Assembly (NCBI GenBank): GCA_023511475.1
Contig: JAIMBM010000082.1
Span: forward strand, 1-9,211
Length of the DNA: 9,211 nt
Origin: Anaerolineae bacterium
GTDB taxonomy: Bacteria > Chloroflexota > Anaerolineae > SpSt-313
Direction of reading: 5' to 3'
Both the position numbers and the translations under genes were made by a program. The notes beneath the pieces were generated by a model. That model saw only the letters and a list, made by a program, of their open reading frames with translations. It made no database searches and was not told the DNA's origin. This document shows, piece after piece, positions 1-8,200 of the stretch; positions within the stretch are counted from its first letter, which is position 1; the number at the start of each line of letters is the position of its first letter.

Positions 1-365
1 GGGTTCCCGTATGCAGACCCCTTGAGCGCCTTTCTAACGGCCCCTGCGCGACATCGAGGGGTACGCCCCGAAAAGGCCAAAGTCGAGCCCCTCCATAACA
101 GAAAGCGCGCCCTTTCCCGCCGCCTCAGCGGCGGGAAAGGGCGTCGGCGGGATGGGGCACTGTCCCTCGAGTGCCTCGGTCGCGTCGATCGGGCCACCTG
201 TCCGCACCTGAACCCCCGAAACGGGGGAATAGGCGGGCGGCATCGCCGACAGTGAGATTCGCCGCAGAGGGCGGAGCAACCCTGTTCCCCCATGTCGGGG
301 CGACGCGGGGGTCTGGTCCGCCGGGCCAGGAGGTTCAGGCCACAGCCCCATCCGCCCCTGAGCGG
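1..365. other. gene-free region downstream of lpd
   Basis: I see no convincing gene here. A minus-strand frame from 369 to 34 opens with a GTG overlapping the lpd stop, but its product resembles no family I know, is rich in Pro, Gly and Arg, and reads straight through the strong hairpin at 108-143. A second, small hairpin at 213-227 (CCCCCG, loop AAA, CGGGGG) has no T-run on either side. No tRNA cloverleaf or repeat array is visible. The region most likely holds the 3' untranslated end of the lpd transcript plus spacer. Confidence 0.6.
108..143 (-). terminator. strong hairpin, probable terminator of the adh-lpd transcript
   Basis: A perfect 16-bp inverted repeat (108-123 against 128-143) encloses a 4-base loop. 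Read on the minus strand, the stem is followed by GCGCTTTCTGTTATGG, a short and imperfect T-rich tract. It lies about 220 bp past the lpd stop in the correct orientation for that operon. The stem is very strong but the T-tract is weak, so it could instead stabilise the 3' end or be a dispersed palindromic repeat. Confidence 0.5.
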
Positions 366-1754
366 TCACTTCGGCAGGTGCAGGGCGCGCCCCAGCGCAG
401 CCAGGCCTGCCTCCGCGACAGCCTCGCCCAGCGTCGGATGGGCATGGATAGTGGCAGCAATCTCGTCGAGCGTTGTCTCCAGGGTGAGCCCAAGGGCACC
501 CTCGAGGATAAGGTCGCTGGCGTGCGGACCGACGACGTGCATGCCGAGCACCGCGCCATAGCGTGCCTCGGCCACGACCTTGACAAAGCCCTCGATCTCA
601 CCCTGGGCGACAGCCTTGCCGTTGCCGTTGAAGGGAAAGCGGCCCACACGCACGTCGTAGCCCTGCTCGCGCGCTGCCTCCTCGCTCAGGCCCACGCTCG
701 CCGCCTCGGGCCGCGTAAAGATACAGCTCGGCACCGCGTTGTACCGCATGTGCGCTTCGTGGCCGAGGGCATTCTCCGCCGCCACGACGCCCTGATGCAT
801 GGCCACGTGCGCCAGCATCGACCCGCCGACGACATCCCCGATGGCATAGATGCCGGCGACGCTCGTCGCCATGCGATCATCGACCCGGATGCCCTTCCGA
901 TCAAAGGCGACGCCAGCTTCCTCAAGGCCGAGGCCCTCGACATTGGGCCGCCGGCCCGCAGCGAGGAGCACCTTTTCGGCCTCGACTGCCAGCCCTTCCT
1001 GCGCACCCTGCAACCTGGCCACGAGACCCCGATCCCCTGCCTCGATGGCCTCGATGCGTGTGTTCACGTACACCTTGACCCGCTGCACGGCCAGCGCGGT
1101 TCGGAGCGCTTCCCCGACGTCCCGATCCATCAACGGAGCCAGCCGCGGCAGCATCTCCACCAGCGTCACACGCACGCCCAGAGTCGCAAAGAGCGTGGCA
1201 AACTCGAGCCCGACGGCGCCACCACCGACGACAAGGAGGCTCTCCGGAAGGGTCTCGAGGGATAGCGCCCCCGTGCTATCCAGCACACCCGGCAGGTCAG
1301 CACCGGGAATGGGCAGGCGCAGCGGAGCAGAGCCTGTGGCGATGATGAACCGCCCTCCCGAGAGCATCTGCTCCCCCGCCGGTCCTGAGACGGCCAGCCG
1401 GTCCGCCCCGAGGAAGCGCGCCCGGCCCGGGAGGACCGTAACCCCCGCCCGCTCGAGGAGCATGCGCACGCCGCCAACCATCTTGGCGACAACCTGCTCT
1501 TTGCGCGCCTGCATGGCGGCCCAATCCACCTCGGGGGCATTGCACCGCACCCCAAACTCGGCCGCGCGAGCCACGGTGTGGTAGACCCCGGCGCTCGCGA
1601 GCAGTGCCTTGGTGGGGATGCAGCCCACGTTCAGGCAGACGCCGCCGAGGCGATCCGCCTCGACCAGCGTCACCCGCGCACCCAGCTGCGCTGCCCGCAG
1701 GGCGGCCACGTACCCGCCCGGCCCTCCGCCGATGACGACAAGGTCCTGAGACAT
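366..1754 (-). CDS. lpdA: dihydrolipoyl dehydrogenase (E3 / L-protein)
   Basis: This 462-residue flavoprotein reoxidises dihydrolipoamide on a carrier protein and reduces NAD+, serving 2-oxoacid dehydrogenase complexes or the glycine cleavage system in the cytoplasm. All family hallmarks are present: an N-terminal FAD-binding GGGPGGY (9-15), the redox disulfide CLNVGC (Cys40/Cys45), an NAD-binding GGGAVG (177-182) with Glu200 ending the following strand (NAD preference), the second FAD motif GIYAIGD (301-307), and the C-terminal HAHPTLGE with the catalytic pair His439/Glu444. Length is normal and there is no N-terminal lipoyl domain. The ATG is preceded by GGGGAGGG at 1759-1766. The gene lies 21 bp behind the zinc dehydrogenase and probably shares its promoter. 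No E1, E2 or glycine-cleavage gene is in the window, so the partner complex is unknown. Mercuric or other disulfide reductases are less likely given the typical Lpd C-terminus. Confidence 0.95.
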   Translation of the reverse strand: MSQDLVVIGGGPGGYVAALRAAQLGARVTLVEADRLGGVCLNVGCIPTKALLASAGVYHTVARAAEFGVRCNAPEVDWAAMQARKEQVVAKMVGGVRMLLERAGVTVLPGRARFLGADRLAVSGPAGEQMLSGGRFIIATGSAPLRLPIPGADLPGVLDSTGALSLETLPESLLVVGGGAVGLEFATLFATLGVRVTLVEMLPRLAPLMDRDVGEALRTALAVQRVKVYVNTRIEAIEAGDRGLVARLQGAQEGLAVEAEKVLLAAGRRPNVEGLGLEEAGVAFDRKGIRVDDRMATSVAGIYAIGDVVGGSMLAHVAMHQGVVAAENALGHEAHMRYNAVPSCIFTRPEAASVGLSEEAAREQGYDVRVGRFPFNGNGKAVAQGEIEGFVKVVAEARYGAVLGMHVVGPHASDLILEGALGLTLETTLDEIAATIHAHPTLGEAVAEAGLAALGRALHLPK

Positions 1755-1775
1755 GAGGCCCTCCCCAACAGGCCG

Positions 1776-2807
1776 CTACACCTCGATGATCGCCTTCAGC
1801 ACGCCATCGGCACGGCGGATGACCAGGTCAAGGGCATCCCCAAGGCGCTCGAGGGGGAAGTGATGGGTTGCCAGCGCCTTCAGGTTCACACGCCCCGCCT
1901 GCGTCAGGGCGATGCAGCGCGGGTAGGTGTGCTTCATGCGCCGGTCGTACTTGATCGTCAGACCCTTGCGGCGGGCCACCGAGGCCCTGAAGGTCACACG
2001 ATCCTCGGCGGGAATGCCCACGAGCACCACCGTCCCGCCCGGCTTGGCGACCTCCATCGCCTGCTCGACCGTCTCCGGCGCGCCCGCCGCCTCGATGACC
2101 ACGTCGACGCCGCGCCCCCCGGTATGGTCCACGATCCTCGCCACCACATCCTCGGTCGCCGCGTTCCAGGCCATGTCGGCCCCGAAGCGCCGGGCGGCGC
2201 CGAGGCGCTCGACCACCACATCGGTGGCCGTGACTTCTGCGGCACCGGCGAGGCGGGCCATCTGGACGCACAGCAACCCAATCGGGCCGCTTCCGAGGAC
2301 GGCCACACGGTCCCCGAGGCGGATGCCGGCCAGGTCAGCAACAAAGAGCGCAACGCCCATCGGCTCGAGAAGTGCCCCCTCGTCAAAGCTCATCCCCTCC
2401 GGCAAGGGATGCACCAGATCCGCCGGATGGGCCAGGTACTCTCGAAAGCCTCCGTGGTGCGGCCAGTTGCCAAAGAAGCGGATGCTCGGGCAGATGTGCG
2501 GATCGCCCTCCACGCAGAACTCGCAGTGTCCACACGAGCAGCTCGGATCGACGGCCACGGGCGTCCCGGGCGGCGGCCCCTGCACCCCGGGGCCGAGGGC
2601 CTCCACCACACCCGAAAGCTCGTGCCCCAGAACCAGCGGCGACCGGATCACCGTCCCGCCGATCTCGCCATACTCGTAGGTGTGCACATCGGAGCCGCAG
2701 ATGCCGACTGCTCGCACCCGCACGAGAACCTCGCCGGGACCGGGCTCAGGCCTGGGCATCTCACCCGGCCGCAGGTCCCGTGGGCCGTGTACGAACATCG
2801 CTCGCAT
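1776..2807 (-). CDS. zinc-dependent medium-chain dehydrogenase (sorbitol/threonine dehydrogenase type)
   Basis: This 343-residue member of the zinc-containing medium-chain dehydrogenase superfamily should oxidise a secondary alcohol or polyol with NAD+. The catalytic-zinc ligands are visible as Cys37 (GICGSD), His62-Glu63 (GHE) and Glu148 (LLEP). The structural-zinc set is Cys92, Cys95, Cys98 and Cys106. The Rossmann motif GSGPIG spans 172-177, and Asp196 at the end of the next strand points to NAD over NADP. The C-terminal segment around RRMKHTYPR (289-297) is typical of sorbitol/xylitol-like dehydrogenases, but threonine 3-dehydrogenase or 2,3-butanediol dehydrogenase cannot be excluded; substrate is not readable from sequence. 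The ATG at 2807 has AAGGAG at 2817-2822, 9 bases upstream; the next Met (codon 4) would be too far. It is the first gene of a two-gene unit with lpd. Confidence 0.9.
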   Translation of the reverse strand: MRAMFVHGPRDLRPGEMPRPEPGPGEVLVRVRAVGICGSDVHTYEYGEIGGTVIRSPLVLGHELSGVVEALGPGVQGPPPGTPVAVDPSCSCGHCEFCVEGDPHICPSIRFFGNWPHHGGFREYLAHPADLVHPLPEGMSFDEGALLEPMGVALFVADLAGIRLGDRVAVLGSGPIGLLCVQMARLAGAAEVTATDVVVERLGAARRFGADMAWNAATEDVVARIVDHTGGRGVDVVIEAAGAPETVEQAMEVAKPGGTVVLVGIPAEDRVTFRASVARRKGLTIKYDRRMKHTYPRCIALTQAGRVNLKALATHHFPLERLGDALDLVIRRADGVLKAIIEV

Positions 2808-2860
2808 GTTGAGTTGCTCCTTGGAAGAGGAAACCGGGCTGGCAAGGCTGAAGCGCCTCG

Positions 2861-2889
2861 ATTATAGCCAGAAGGAACCGGGGTGTCCA
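2861..2889 (-). promoter_or_regulatory. near-consensus sigma-70-type promoter of the adh-lpd operon
   Basis: On the minus strand, TGGACA (2884-2889, 5 of 6 to TTGACA) is separated by exactly 17 bases from a perfect TATAAT (2861-2866). The start of transcription would be near 2854, giving a leader of about 47 bases that contains the AAGGAG site. It sits just past the stop of the tudS-like gene, and I see no terminator in between, so read-through from upstream may add to expression. This indicates a housekeeping-type, probably strong promoter. Confidence 0.8.
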
Positions 2890-2937
2890 TTTGACCGGGT
2901 CCGATCCGGCTCCGGGCGTGAGTACAACGGGGACCTG

Positions 2938-3465
2938 TCAGCGGCTGCCGCGCGCCGCGCAGAAGCGGCGCACCTCCTCATCAAAGGCCCTGGTAACCTC
3001 GGGGTCCTCCCCGTATCGCCTCGGCACCTCCAGGTAGCGCCCCTGAAGCTCAGGCAGCAGCCCCAGCAGCTCTTCCATGAACACACCCCGACCGGGCCGG
3101 GCTCCGCCCTCGTTGGTTGTATCCAGGCCGCAGGAGGGGCTGTTGCCGATGCCGATCAGGCCCACAATTGTATAGCCCGCCCGCTCGTAGGCACGTACCT
3201 GCGCCACCAGCGGCGCCACAAGCTCCCGACAGAGGGTATGGTAGGCCGGGGTGTCGTAGCCTCGGCGGTCGTCGGGCGCGCGCTCCGGTCCGCGGGCCGC
3301 CATCTCCGGGCACGGAAGCTGCGCGAGCCCTACCCCGCCCTCGAGGCAGCCCCGCAGCACCCCCTCAAGCGCAGCGCGCGCCCTCGCCAGCGGCTGCACG
3401 ACCGCATTCTGGTTCAGAATGCAGTGGGCCAGCAGGATCAGGCGCCGGCCCCGCCGGTCCGTCAC
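2938..3465 (-). CDS. TudS/DUF523-like putative [4Fe-4S] desulfidase
   Basis: The 175-residue protein resembles the DUF523/TudS group. TudS removes sulfur from thiouracil using a [4Fe-4S] cluster held by three cysteines, leaving one iron free to bind the sulfur. The matching signature here is Cys15 in AHCILNQN, Cys52 in the CPE motif and Cys112 in GNSPSCG, an arrangement I associate with the shorter TudS-related (CD3072-type) branch. There is no signal peptide or membrane segment. I chose the GTG at 3465 because AGGAGG (3471-3476) lies 5 bases upstream; the in-frame GTG at 3480 has no ribosome site. It starts 19 bp after metF and is probably cotranscribed with it. The true substrate is unknown: a role in thiolated nucleobase salvage or in sulfur handling near one-carbon metabolism is inference. 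Family call fairly secure, function not. Confidence 0.8.
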   Translation of the reverse strand: MTDRRGRRLILLAHCILNQNAVVQPLARARAALEGVLRGCLEGGVGLAQLPCPEMAARGPERAPDDRRGYDTPAYHTLCRELVAPLVAQVRAYERAGYTIVGLIGIGNSPSCGLDTTNEGGARPGRGVFMEELLGLLPELQGRYLEVPRRYGEDPEVTRAFDEEVRRFCAARGSR

Positions 3466-3470
3466 GCCGA

Positions 3471-3476
3471 CCTCCT
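3471..3476 (-). promoter_or_regulatory. ribosome binding site deciding the start of the tudS-like gene
   Basis: Minus-strand AGGAGG lies 5 bases before the GTG at 3465. It lies inside the longer reading frame that opens at 3480, so it supports the shorter product. It sits in the 19-bp gap after the metF stop. Confidence 0.7.
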
Positions 3477-3484
3477 GCACGACA

Positions 3485-5056
3485 TCATCGCGATGTCGCC
3501 TTTTTCTCCTGCGGCTTGATACCTATCCTCTTCGCCGTGTGATCGCGGCCGAGGTAGTAGTTGAGCCAGGAGGAGGTACGGTAGAGCTCCCAGTCGGGCG
3601 GAGGGACCTGCCGCGAGGCGATCTCCGCTTCTTCACCGTAGTGCTTGAGACGGTTGTAGGCCCGCACCCATACGCACTGCTTCTCTCCGGGGTACACCTC
3701 GCACCAGCCCTGATACCCGCCGCCGCAGGGGCCATTGCGCTGCCCCTTGGGGCACTGGCTCATGGGACAGAGATAGGCGACATCAAAGAGCGCACAGTCA
3801 CCACAGTGGAGGCACTCGTTGGTGACCTGCTTGCCGACGTGCTCGAGCCGCGTGAACAGGTCCTCCAGCCGGGAGCCATCGACCGCGTGCGCCAACCAGC
3901 TCATGGGCCGGAAGAGGATGCCCTTGGGCTCGAACATCGTCCCATGGAGCAGGCGGAAGCAGCGGTATCCGAGGCCTACGCCCGGACGGCCCGCGGAACG
4001 GTCGACCGGCGTCTCAGTGTTGAGGCCCGTATCCGGGTCCTTCTCAAAATAGTACCAGCCGCCCGGCATGGGGTAGTCGAACTCTCCGACCAGGTCCTGC
4101 CAGCTCGGAACCAGCTCCTCGCCCCGGGAGATGATGAACTCGACGTCCTCATACTTCAGGCCGTGCCCGCCGATGTGCACGCCGGCAAAGCCCATGCCCT
4201 TCATCCAGGCGTACATTTTGGCGGCGCGCTCCAGCCGCCTGTCCTTCGCTGTAGCCTTGTCGGCCGCTTCCTCTTCGAGTTGGGCGAGGAGCCTGTCGGT
4301 CACCACGCAACCCGGGACGCCGTTCCTGTTCATCAGCCGCGCGGCGGGCAGCGTGAGGACATAGAGGTTGGCCACCACCGGCACATGCCCGTACCCGAGG
4401 TGCCTCATGATCAAGAGCACCTCGTGGAACTTGCGCGCATCGTAGCCTAGCTGGGTGACAATGAACTGGGCGCCCGCCTCCAGCTTTTTCTTGAGCTTGT
4501 AGTACTGCGTCACCTGCTCCGCCTCGAGCGCCTTGAAGGGGCTGACCGCCGCCCCTGCGAAAAAGTGCGTCGGCGCCAGCGTGCTGGTCCCTCGGAGGGT
4601 GGGAACCTCCAGACCCTTGTTCATGTCCCCGATGAGCCCGAGAAGCTGCGTCGCGTCGAGGTCAAAGACTGGCTTTGCCCGCCCGTTGTGCCCGCTGTTG
4701 GTATAGTCGCCCGTCATAACCAGCAGGTTGCGGACCCCGGCGCGCTCGAGGCCATGTAGCAGCGCTTCGAGCTCATTGCGGTTCTTGTCCTTACAGGTAA
4801 AGTGGACGAGCGGCTCGATGCCCAGCCGATTCACCTCCGCGCCCAGCATCTCGGCCGAGATGGCCGGGTTGCCGGAGGGGTTGTCGGTCAGGGTCAGGGC
4901 GTGGACCTTGCCGCCCCTGGCCGCAAGCTCGGCCGATGCGATCACCTCCGCCTGCGCCTTCTCGAAGGCGCCCCGCCCGGGCACGAGCTCCCAGGTGATG
5001 CTGAAGACGTCCTTGGCCACGAGCGACTGCTGATACCTGCTGAGATAGTCCGGCAT
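3485..5056 (-). CDS. metF: methylenetetrahydrofolate reductase fused to a MetV-like C-terminal domain
   Basis: This 523-residue protein should reduce 5,10-methylene-tetrahydrofolate to 5-methyl-tetrahydrofolate. Residues about 16-315 form the MetF TIM barrel, with Glu23 placed like the catalytic glutamate of the family and family-like stretches TLTDNPSGN (55-63) and VHFTCKDKNR (84-93). Residues about 360-505 match the MTHFR C-terminal (MetV-type) domain, with Cys415, 418, 421, 430, 435, 444, 452 and 461, a probable metal or Fe-S site. In acetogens such as Moorella and Acetobacterium, MetV is a separate subunit that passes electrons to MetF; here both are in one chain. An ATG at 5056 preceded by AAGGAGG fixes the start; the frame continues 59 codons upstream but runs over the promoter. 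The tudS-like gene follows 19 bp later. Electron donor unknown: no HdrA-, MvhD- or RnfC-like partner is present. Confidence 0.93.
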   Translation of the reverse strand: MPDYLSRYQQSLVAKDVFSITWELVPGRGAFEKAQAEVIASAELAARGGKVHALTLTDNPSGNPAISAEMLGAEVNRLGIEPLVHFTCKDKNRNELEALLHGLERAGVRNLLVMTGDYTNSGHNGRAKPVFDLDATQLLGLIGDMNKGLEVPTLRGTSTLAPTHFFAGAAVSPFKALEAEQVTQYYKLKKKLEAGAQFIVTQLGYDARKFHEVLLIMRHLGYGHVPVVANLYVLTLPAARLMNRNGVPGCVVTDRLLAQLEEEAADKATAKDRRLERAAKMYAWMKGMGFAGVHIGGHGLKYEDVEFIISRGEELVPSWQDLVGEFDYPMPGGWYYFEKDPDTGLNTETPVDRSAGRPGVGLGYRCFRLLHGTMFEPKGILFRPMSWLAHAVDGSRLEDLFTRLEHVGKQVTNECLHCGDCALFDVAYLCPMSQCPKGQRNGPCGGGYQGWCEVYPGEKQCVWVRAYNRLKHYGEEAEIASRQVPPPDWELYRTSSWLNYYLGRDHTAKRIGIKPQEKKATSR

Positions 5057-5063
5057 GCTCCAC

Positions 5064-5070
5064 CCTCCTT
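5064..5070 (-). promoter_or_regulatory. ribosome binding site deciding the metF start
   Basis: Minus-strand AAGGAGG is a full-length Shine-Dalgarno match, 7 bases before the ATG at 5056. It fixes the 523-residue product rather than the 582-residue open frame. Confidence 0.85.
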
Positions 5071-5144
5071 GACCAAAGACCAGCCTGTGCGCCCGGTACA
5101 GGCCGGACCAGGACGGCCCCCATCCGCCGGGGAAGAACGTGTGA

Positions 5145-5173
5145 AGTATACCACAATTGTGCCGCCGGGCGAA
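5145..5173 (-). promoter_or_regulatory. extended -10 promoter of metF
   Basis: On the minus strand, TATACT (5145-5150) is preceded by TGG, giving an extended -10 (TGnTATACT). The hexamer 17 bases upstream, TTCGCC (5168-5173), matches the -35 consensus poorly (3 of 6), which an extended -10 can tolerate. The predicted start is near 5138. The palindrome CACAATTGTG lies in the spacer, directly upstream of the -10 box. Confidence 0.6.
5152..5161. promoter_or_regulatory. palindrome CACAATTGTG, candidate operator
   Basis: A perfect 10-bp palindrome sits inside the metF promoter spacer and about 44 bp upstream of the nifJ -35 box. A protein bound here would occlude metF and could affect nifJ. A near copy (9 of 10 bases) forms the core of the palindrome at 9196-9211. 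I do not match it to a known regulator with confidence. Confidence 0.45.
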
Positions 5174-5204
5174 GAAGAGCAGGGGCGCCCCAGCAGGAAT
5201 CGGG

Positions 5205-5233
5205 TTGACGGACCCGGCCCGGCGCCGTAACAT
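5205..5233 (+). promoter_or_regulatory. sigma-70-type promoter of nifJ
   Basis: TTGACG (5205-5210, 5 of 6) lies exactly 17 bases before TAACAT (5228-5233, 4 of 6). Transcription would start near 5240, about 22 bases before the GTG at 5262, leaving just enough room for the ribosome site. The ATG at 5232 overlaps the -10 box, which argues against it as the translation start. Confidence 0.65.
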
Positions 5234-5250
5234 GGTCCATCATACTGCGC

Positions 5251-5257
5251 GAGGAGG
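5251..5257 (+). promoter_or_regulatory. ribosome binding site deciding the nifJ start
   Basis: GAGGAGG lies 4 bases before the GTG at 5262. The spacing is short but the match is strong; the in-frame ATG codons at 5157 and 5232 have no comparable site. Confidence 0.7.
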
Positions 5258-5261
5258 CGAT

Positions 5262-8200
5262 GTGGCGCGTGAGCTAGTCACCATCGACGGCAATGAGGCC
5301 GCTGCTTATGTCGCCCACAAGACCAACGAGGTCATAGCCATCTACCCGATCACGCCATCCTCTCCCATGGGCGAGCACGCCGACGAGTGGAGCGCGTGGG
5401 GCCGCAAGAACCTCTGGGGCACGGTGCCCCTCGTCATCGAGATGGAGTCCGAGCTCGGCGCGGCCGGGGCCGTGCACGGCGCGCTGCAGGCCGGCGCCCT
5501 CACCACCACCTTCACCGCCAGCCAGGGCCTGCTCCTCATGATCCCCAACATGTTCAAGATCGCCGGAGAGCTGACGAGCACCGTCTTTCACATCGCCGCG
5601 CGCACCGTGGCCACCCATGCCCTCTCTATCTTTGGCGACCATTCCGATGTCATGGCCGCCCGCAGCACCGGCTGGGGGATGCTCTTCGCCAACTCGGTGC
5701 AGGAGGTGATGGACCTGGCCCTCATCGCCCAGGCGGCCACGCTGCAATCCCGTGTCCCCTTCCTACACGTCTTTGATGGGTTCCGCACCTCCCACGAGGT
5801 CCACAAGATCGAGCGGCTGAGCGATGAGCAGATGCGGGCCATGATCGACGACGAGCTGGTCCGCGCCCACCGGGAGCGCGCCCTCTCGCCAGAGCGGCCT
5901 TTCATCCGCGGCACGGCCCAGAATCCGGACGTCTTCTTCCAGTCCCGCGAGGCAGCCAACCCCTATTACCTGGCAACACCCGGAATCGTGCAGGACGTCA
6001 TGGACCGTTTCGCCACGGTCGTCGGCCGGCGATACCGTCTCTTCGACTATGTCGGCGCACCGGATGCCGAGCGCGTCCTCGTCCTCATGGGTTCGGCGGC
6101 CGAGACTGCCGAGGAGACGGTCGAGTACCTCCTGAGGCAGGGCGAGAGAGTCGGCCTCGTAAAGGTCCGGCTCTACCGTCCCTTCTCGGTCAACGACTTC
6201 CTGCAGGTCCTCCCGCCCTCGGTCCGGGTGATCGCTGCCCTCGACCGCACCAAGGAGCCCGGAGCCGCCGGCGAGCCGCTCTATCAGGACGTAGTCACCG
6301 CCATCAGCGAGGGGCGCGCGTCCGGCCAGCTCCCGTCGGCGCCGCTCGCTATCGGCGGGCACTATGGCCTCTCCTCGAAGGACGTGACGCCGGCCATGAT
6401 CAAAGGCGTCTTTGATCAGATGGCCCGCGACGAGCCCCGGAACCATTTCACCGTCGGCATCATCGACGACGTGACCCGCACCAGCATCCCTTACGAGCCC
6501 GGGTTCGACATCGAGCCGGATGACGTCCGGCGCGCCGTCTTCTGGGGCCTCGGCTCCGACGGCACGGTCGGCGCCAACAAGAACTCGATCGCCATCATCG
6601 GCCGCAACACCCCCTTCTATGCACAGGGCTACTTTGTCTACGACTCCAAGAAGGCGGGCGCGCACACCATCTCGCATCTCCGCTTCGGTCCGCACCCCAT
6701 CCGCAGCACCTATCTGATCCGGCGGGCACAGTTCGTCGGCGTCCATCAGTTCGGCTTCCTCGAGCGCTTCCGTGTCGTCGATGGCGCCGCGCCCGGAGCC
6801 GCGCTGCTCCTCAACACCCCCTACCCGCCCGAGGAGACCTGGGACCGGATCCCCCGGCCCGTGCAGGAGCAGATCATCGAGAAGCGCCTGAGGGTCTTTG
6901 CCATCAACGCCTATCAGGTGGCCGCGGAGGTCGGCCTCGGAAACCGTATCAACACCGTCATGCAGACCTGCTTCTTTGCCATCAGCGGCATCCTCCCGAG
7001 GGAGAAGGCCATCGCCGAGATCAAGCGCAGCATCGAAGAGACCTACGGCAAGCGCGGCGCGGCCGTCGTCGCCAAGAACCTGGCCGCGGTCGACGCCGCC
7101 CTCGCCCGGCTGTACGAGATACCCGTGCCCGAGCGGGCCACGGGCACCATCGAGCCATTGCCACCGGTGCCGCCGGAGGCGCCCGAGTTTGTGCAGCGCG
7201 TGACGGGCCCCATCATCGCCGGGCTCGGCGACGAGCTGCCGGTGAGTGCGCTGCCGCAGGATGGGACCTTCCTCCGCGGCACGACCCGCTGGGAGAAACG
7301 CAACCTCGCCCTCGAGGTGCCTGTCTGGCTGCCGGAGGTCTGCATCCAGTGCGGGCGCTGTTCCTTCTACTGCCCGCACGCCGTCATCCGCGCCAAGGTC
7401 TTTGACGAGAGCGCCCTAGCCGGCGCGCCCCCCGGCTTCAAGTCCATCGCCGCCCGCTGGCGCGACCCCGAGCTGGCCGGCAAGCGCTACACCATCCAGG
7501 TCTCGGTCGAGGACTGCACCGGCTGCGGCGTCTGTGTGAACGTCTGCCCTGCGCGGGACAAGACGGCGGTCGGTCGCAAGGCCATCAACATGGAGCCCCT
7601 GCTGCCGATCCGCGAGCGCGAGAGAGCCAACTGGGCCTTCTTCGAGACGCTCCCCGAGATCGTGCCCTACGGCCTCAACTATGCCGTCACCCGGAACGTC
7701 CAGCTGCGCCAGCCGCTCTTCGAGTTCCACTCCGCCTGCGCTGGCTGCGGCGAGGCGCCCTACATCCGCCTGCTTAGCCAGCTCTTCGGGGACCGGCTCT
7801 ACATCGGCAACGCCACCGGCTGCAGCAGCATCTACACCGCCAACCTCCCGGGGATGGCCTGGGCCGAGAATCGGGCCGGCCGCGGTGCCGCCTGGAGCAA
7901 CTCGCTGTTTGAGGACAATGCCGAGTTCGCCCTGGGTATGCGGCTGGCGGTCGATCGACAGGCTGCCTACGCCCGCGACCTGGTGCAGACGCTCCGCGGC
8001 AAGATCGGCGCCGACCTCGCCGAGGCGCTGCTCTCCGCCGACCAGAGCGATGACGCCGGCATCGAGGCCCAGCGTGCCCGGGTCGCCGAGCTCAAGACCC
8101 GCCTCGACCGCCTCACCGACCCGCAGGCTCGCAACCTCCTCAGCGTTGCGGATGCCCTGGTTCGCAAGAGCGTGTGGGCCGTCGGCGGGGATGGCTGGGC

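Larger units (their letters stand above)
5057..5261. other. divergent metF/nifJ intergenic regulatory region
   Basis: This 205-bp region separates two divergent metabolic genes. It contains the minus-strand metF promoter (5145-5173), a palindrome (5152-5161), the plus-strand nifJ promoter (5205-5233) and both ribosome sites. The two -10 boxes are about 80 bp apart, back to back, so one regulator could act on both. The metF leader, about 82 bases, can form a modest 6-bp hairpin (5083-5088 with 5098-5103); I see no known riboswitch fold. Confidence 0.7.

Noticed and set aside
34..369. 111-codon minus-strand frame overlapping the lpd stop by GTGA
   Set aside because: No family resemblance, Pro/Gly/Arg-rich composition, and it encodes both arms of the 108-143 hairpin; the overlap alone is weak evidence.
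171..2867. Long plus-strand frames (171-1265 and 1578-2867) opposite lpd and the zinc dehydrogenase
   Set aside because: They are antisense to two clear enzymes with intact motifs; long antisense openings are common in G+C-rich genes, and the translations resemble nothing.
3163..3172. CACAATTGTA inside the tudS-like gene, one base from the intergenic palindrome
   Set aside because: It encodes the residues YTIV within a normal hydrophobic strand and lies far from any start, so chance is the simplest explanation.
3480..3508. Hairpin (3480-3486 with 3492-3498) followed by a T-run on the plus strand at the metF/tudS-like junction
   Set aside because: It has terminator form only on the antisense strand, where no transcript is expected; the stem is just 7 bp and overlaps the metF stop.
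3419..4450. Plus-strand frame of 343 codons opposite metF
   Set aside because: Antisense to well-conserved MetF/MetV motifs, with no ribosome site or family match seen.
5057..5233. N-terminal 59-codon extension of metF
   Set aside because: It runs over the metF promoter, lacks a ribosome site, and the Met at 5056 has a perfect AAGGAGG.
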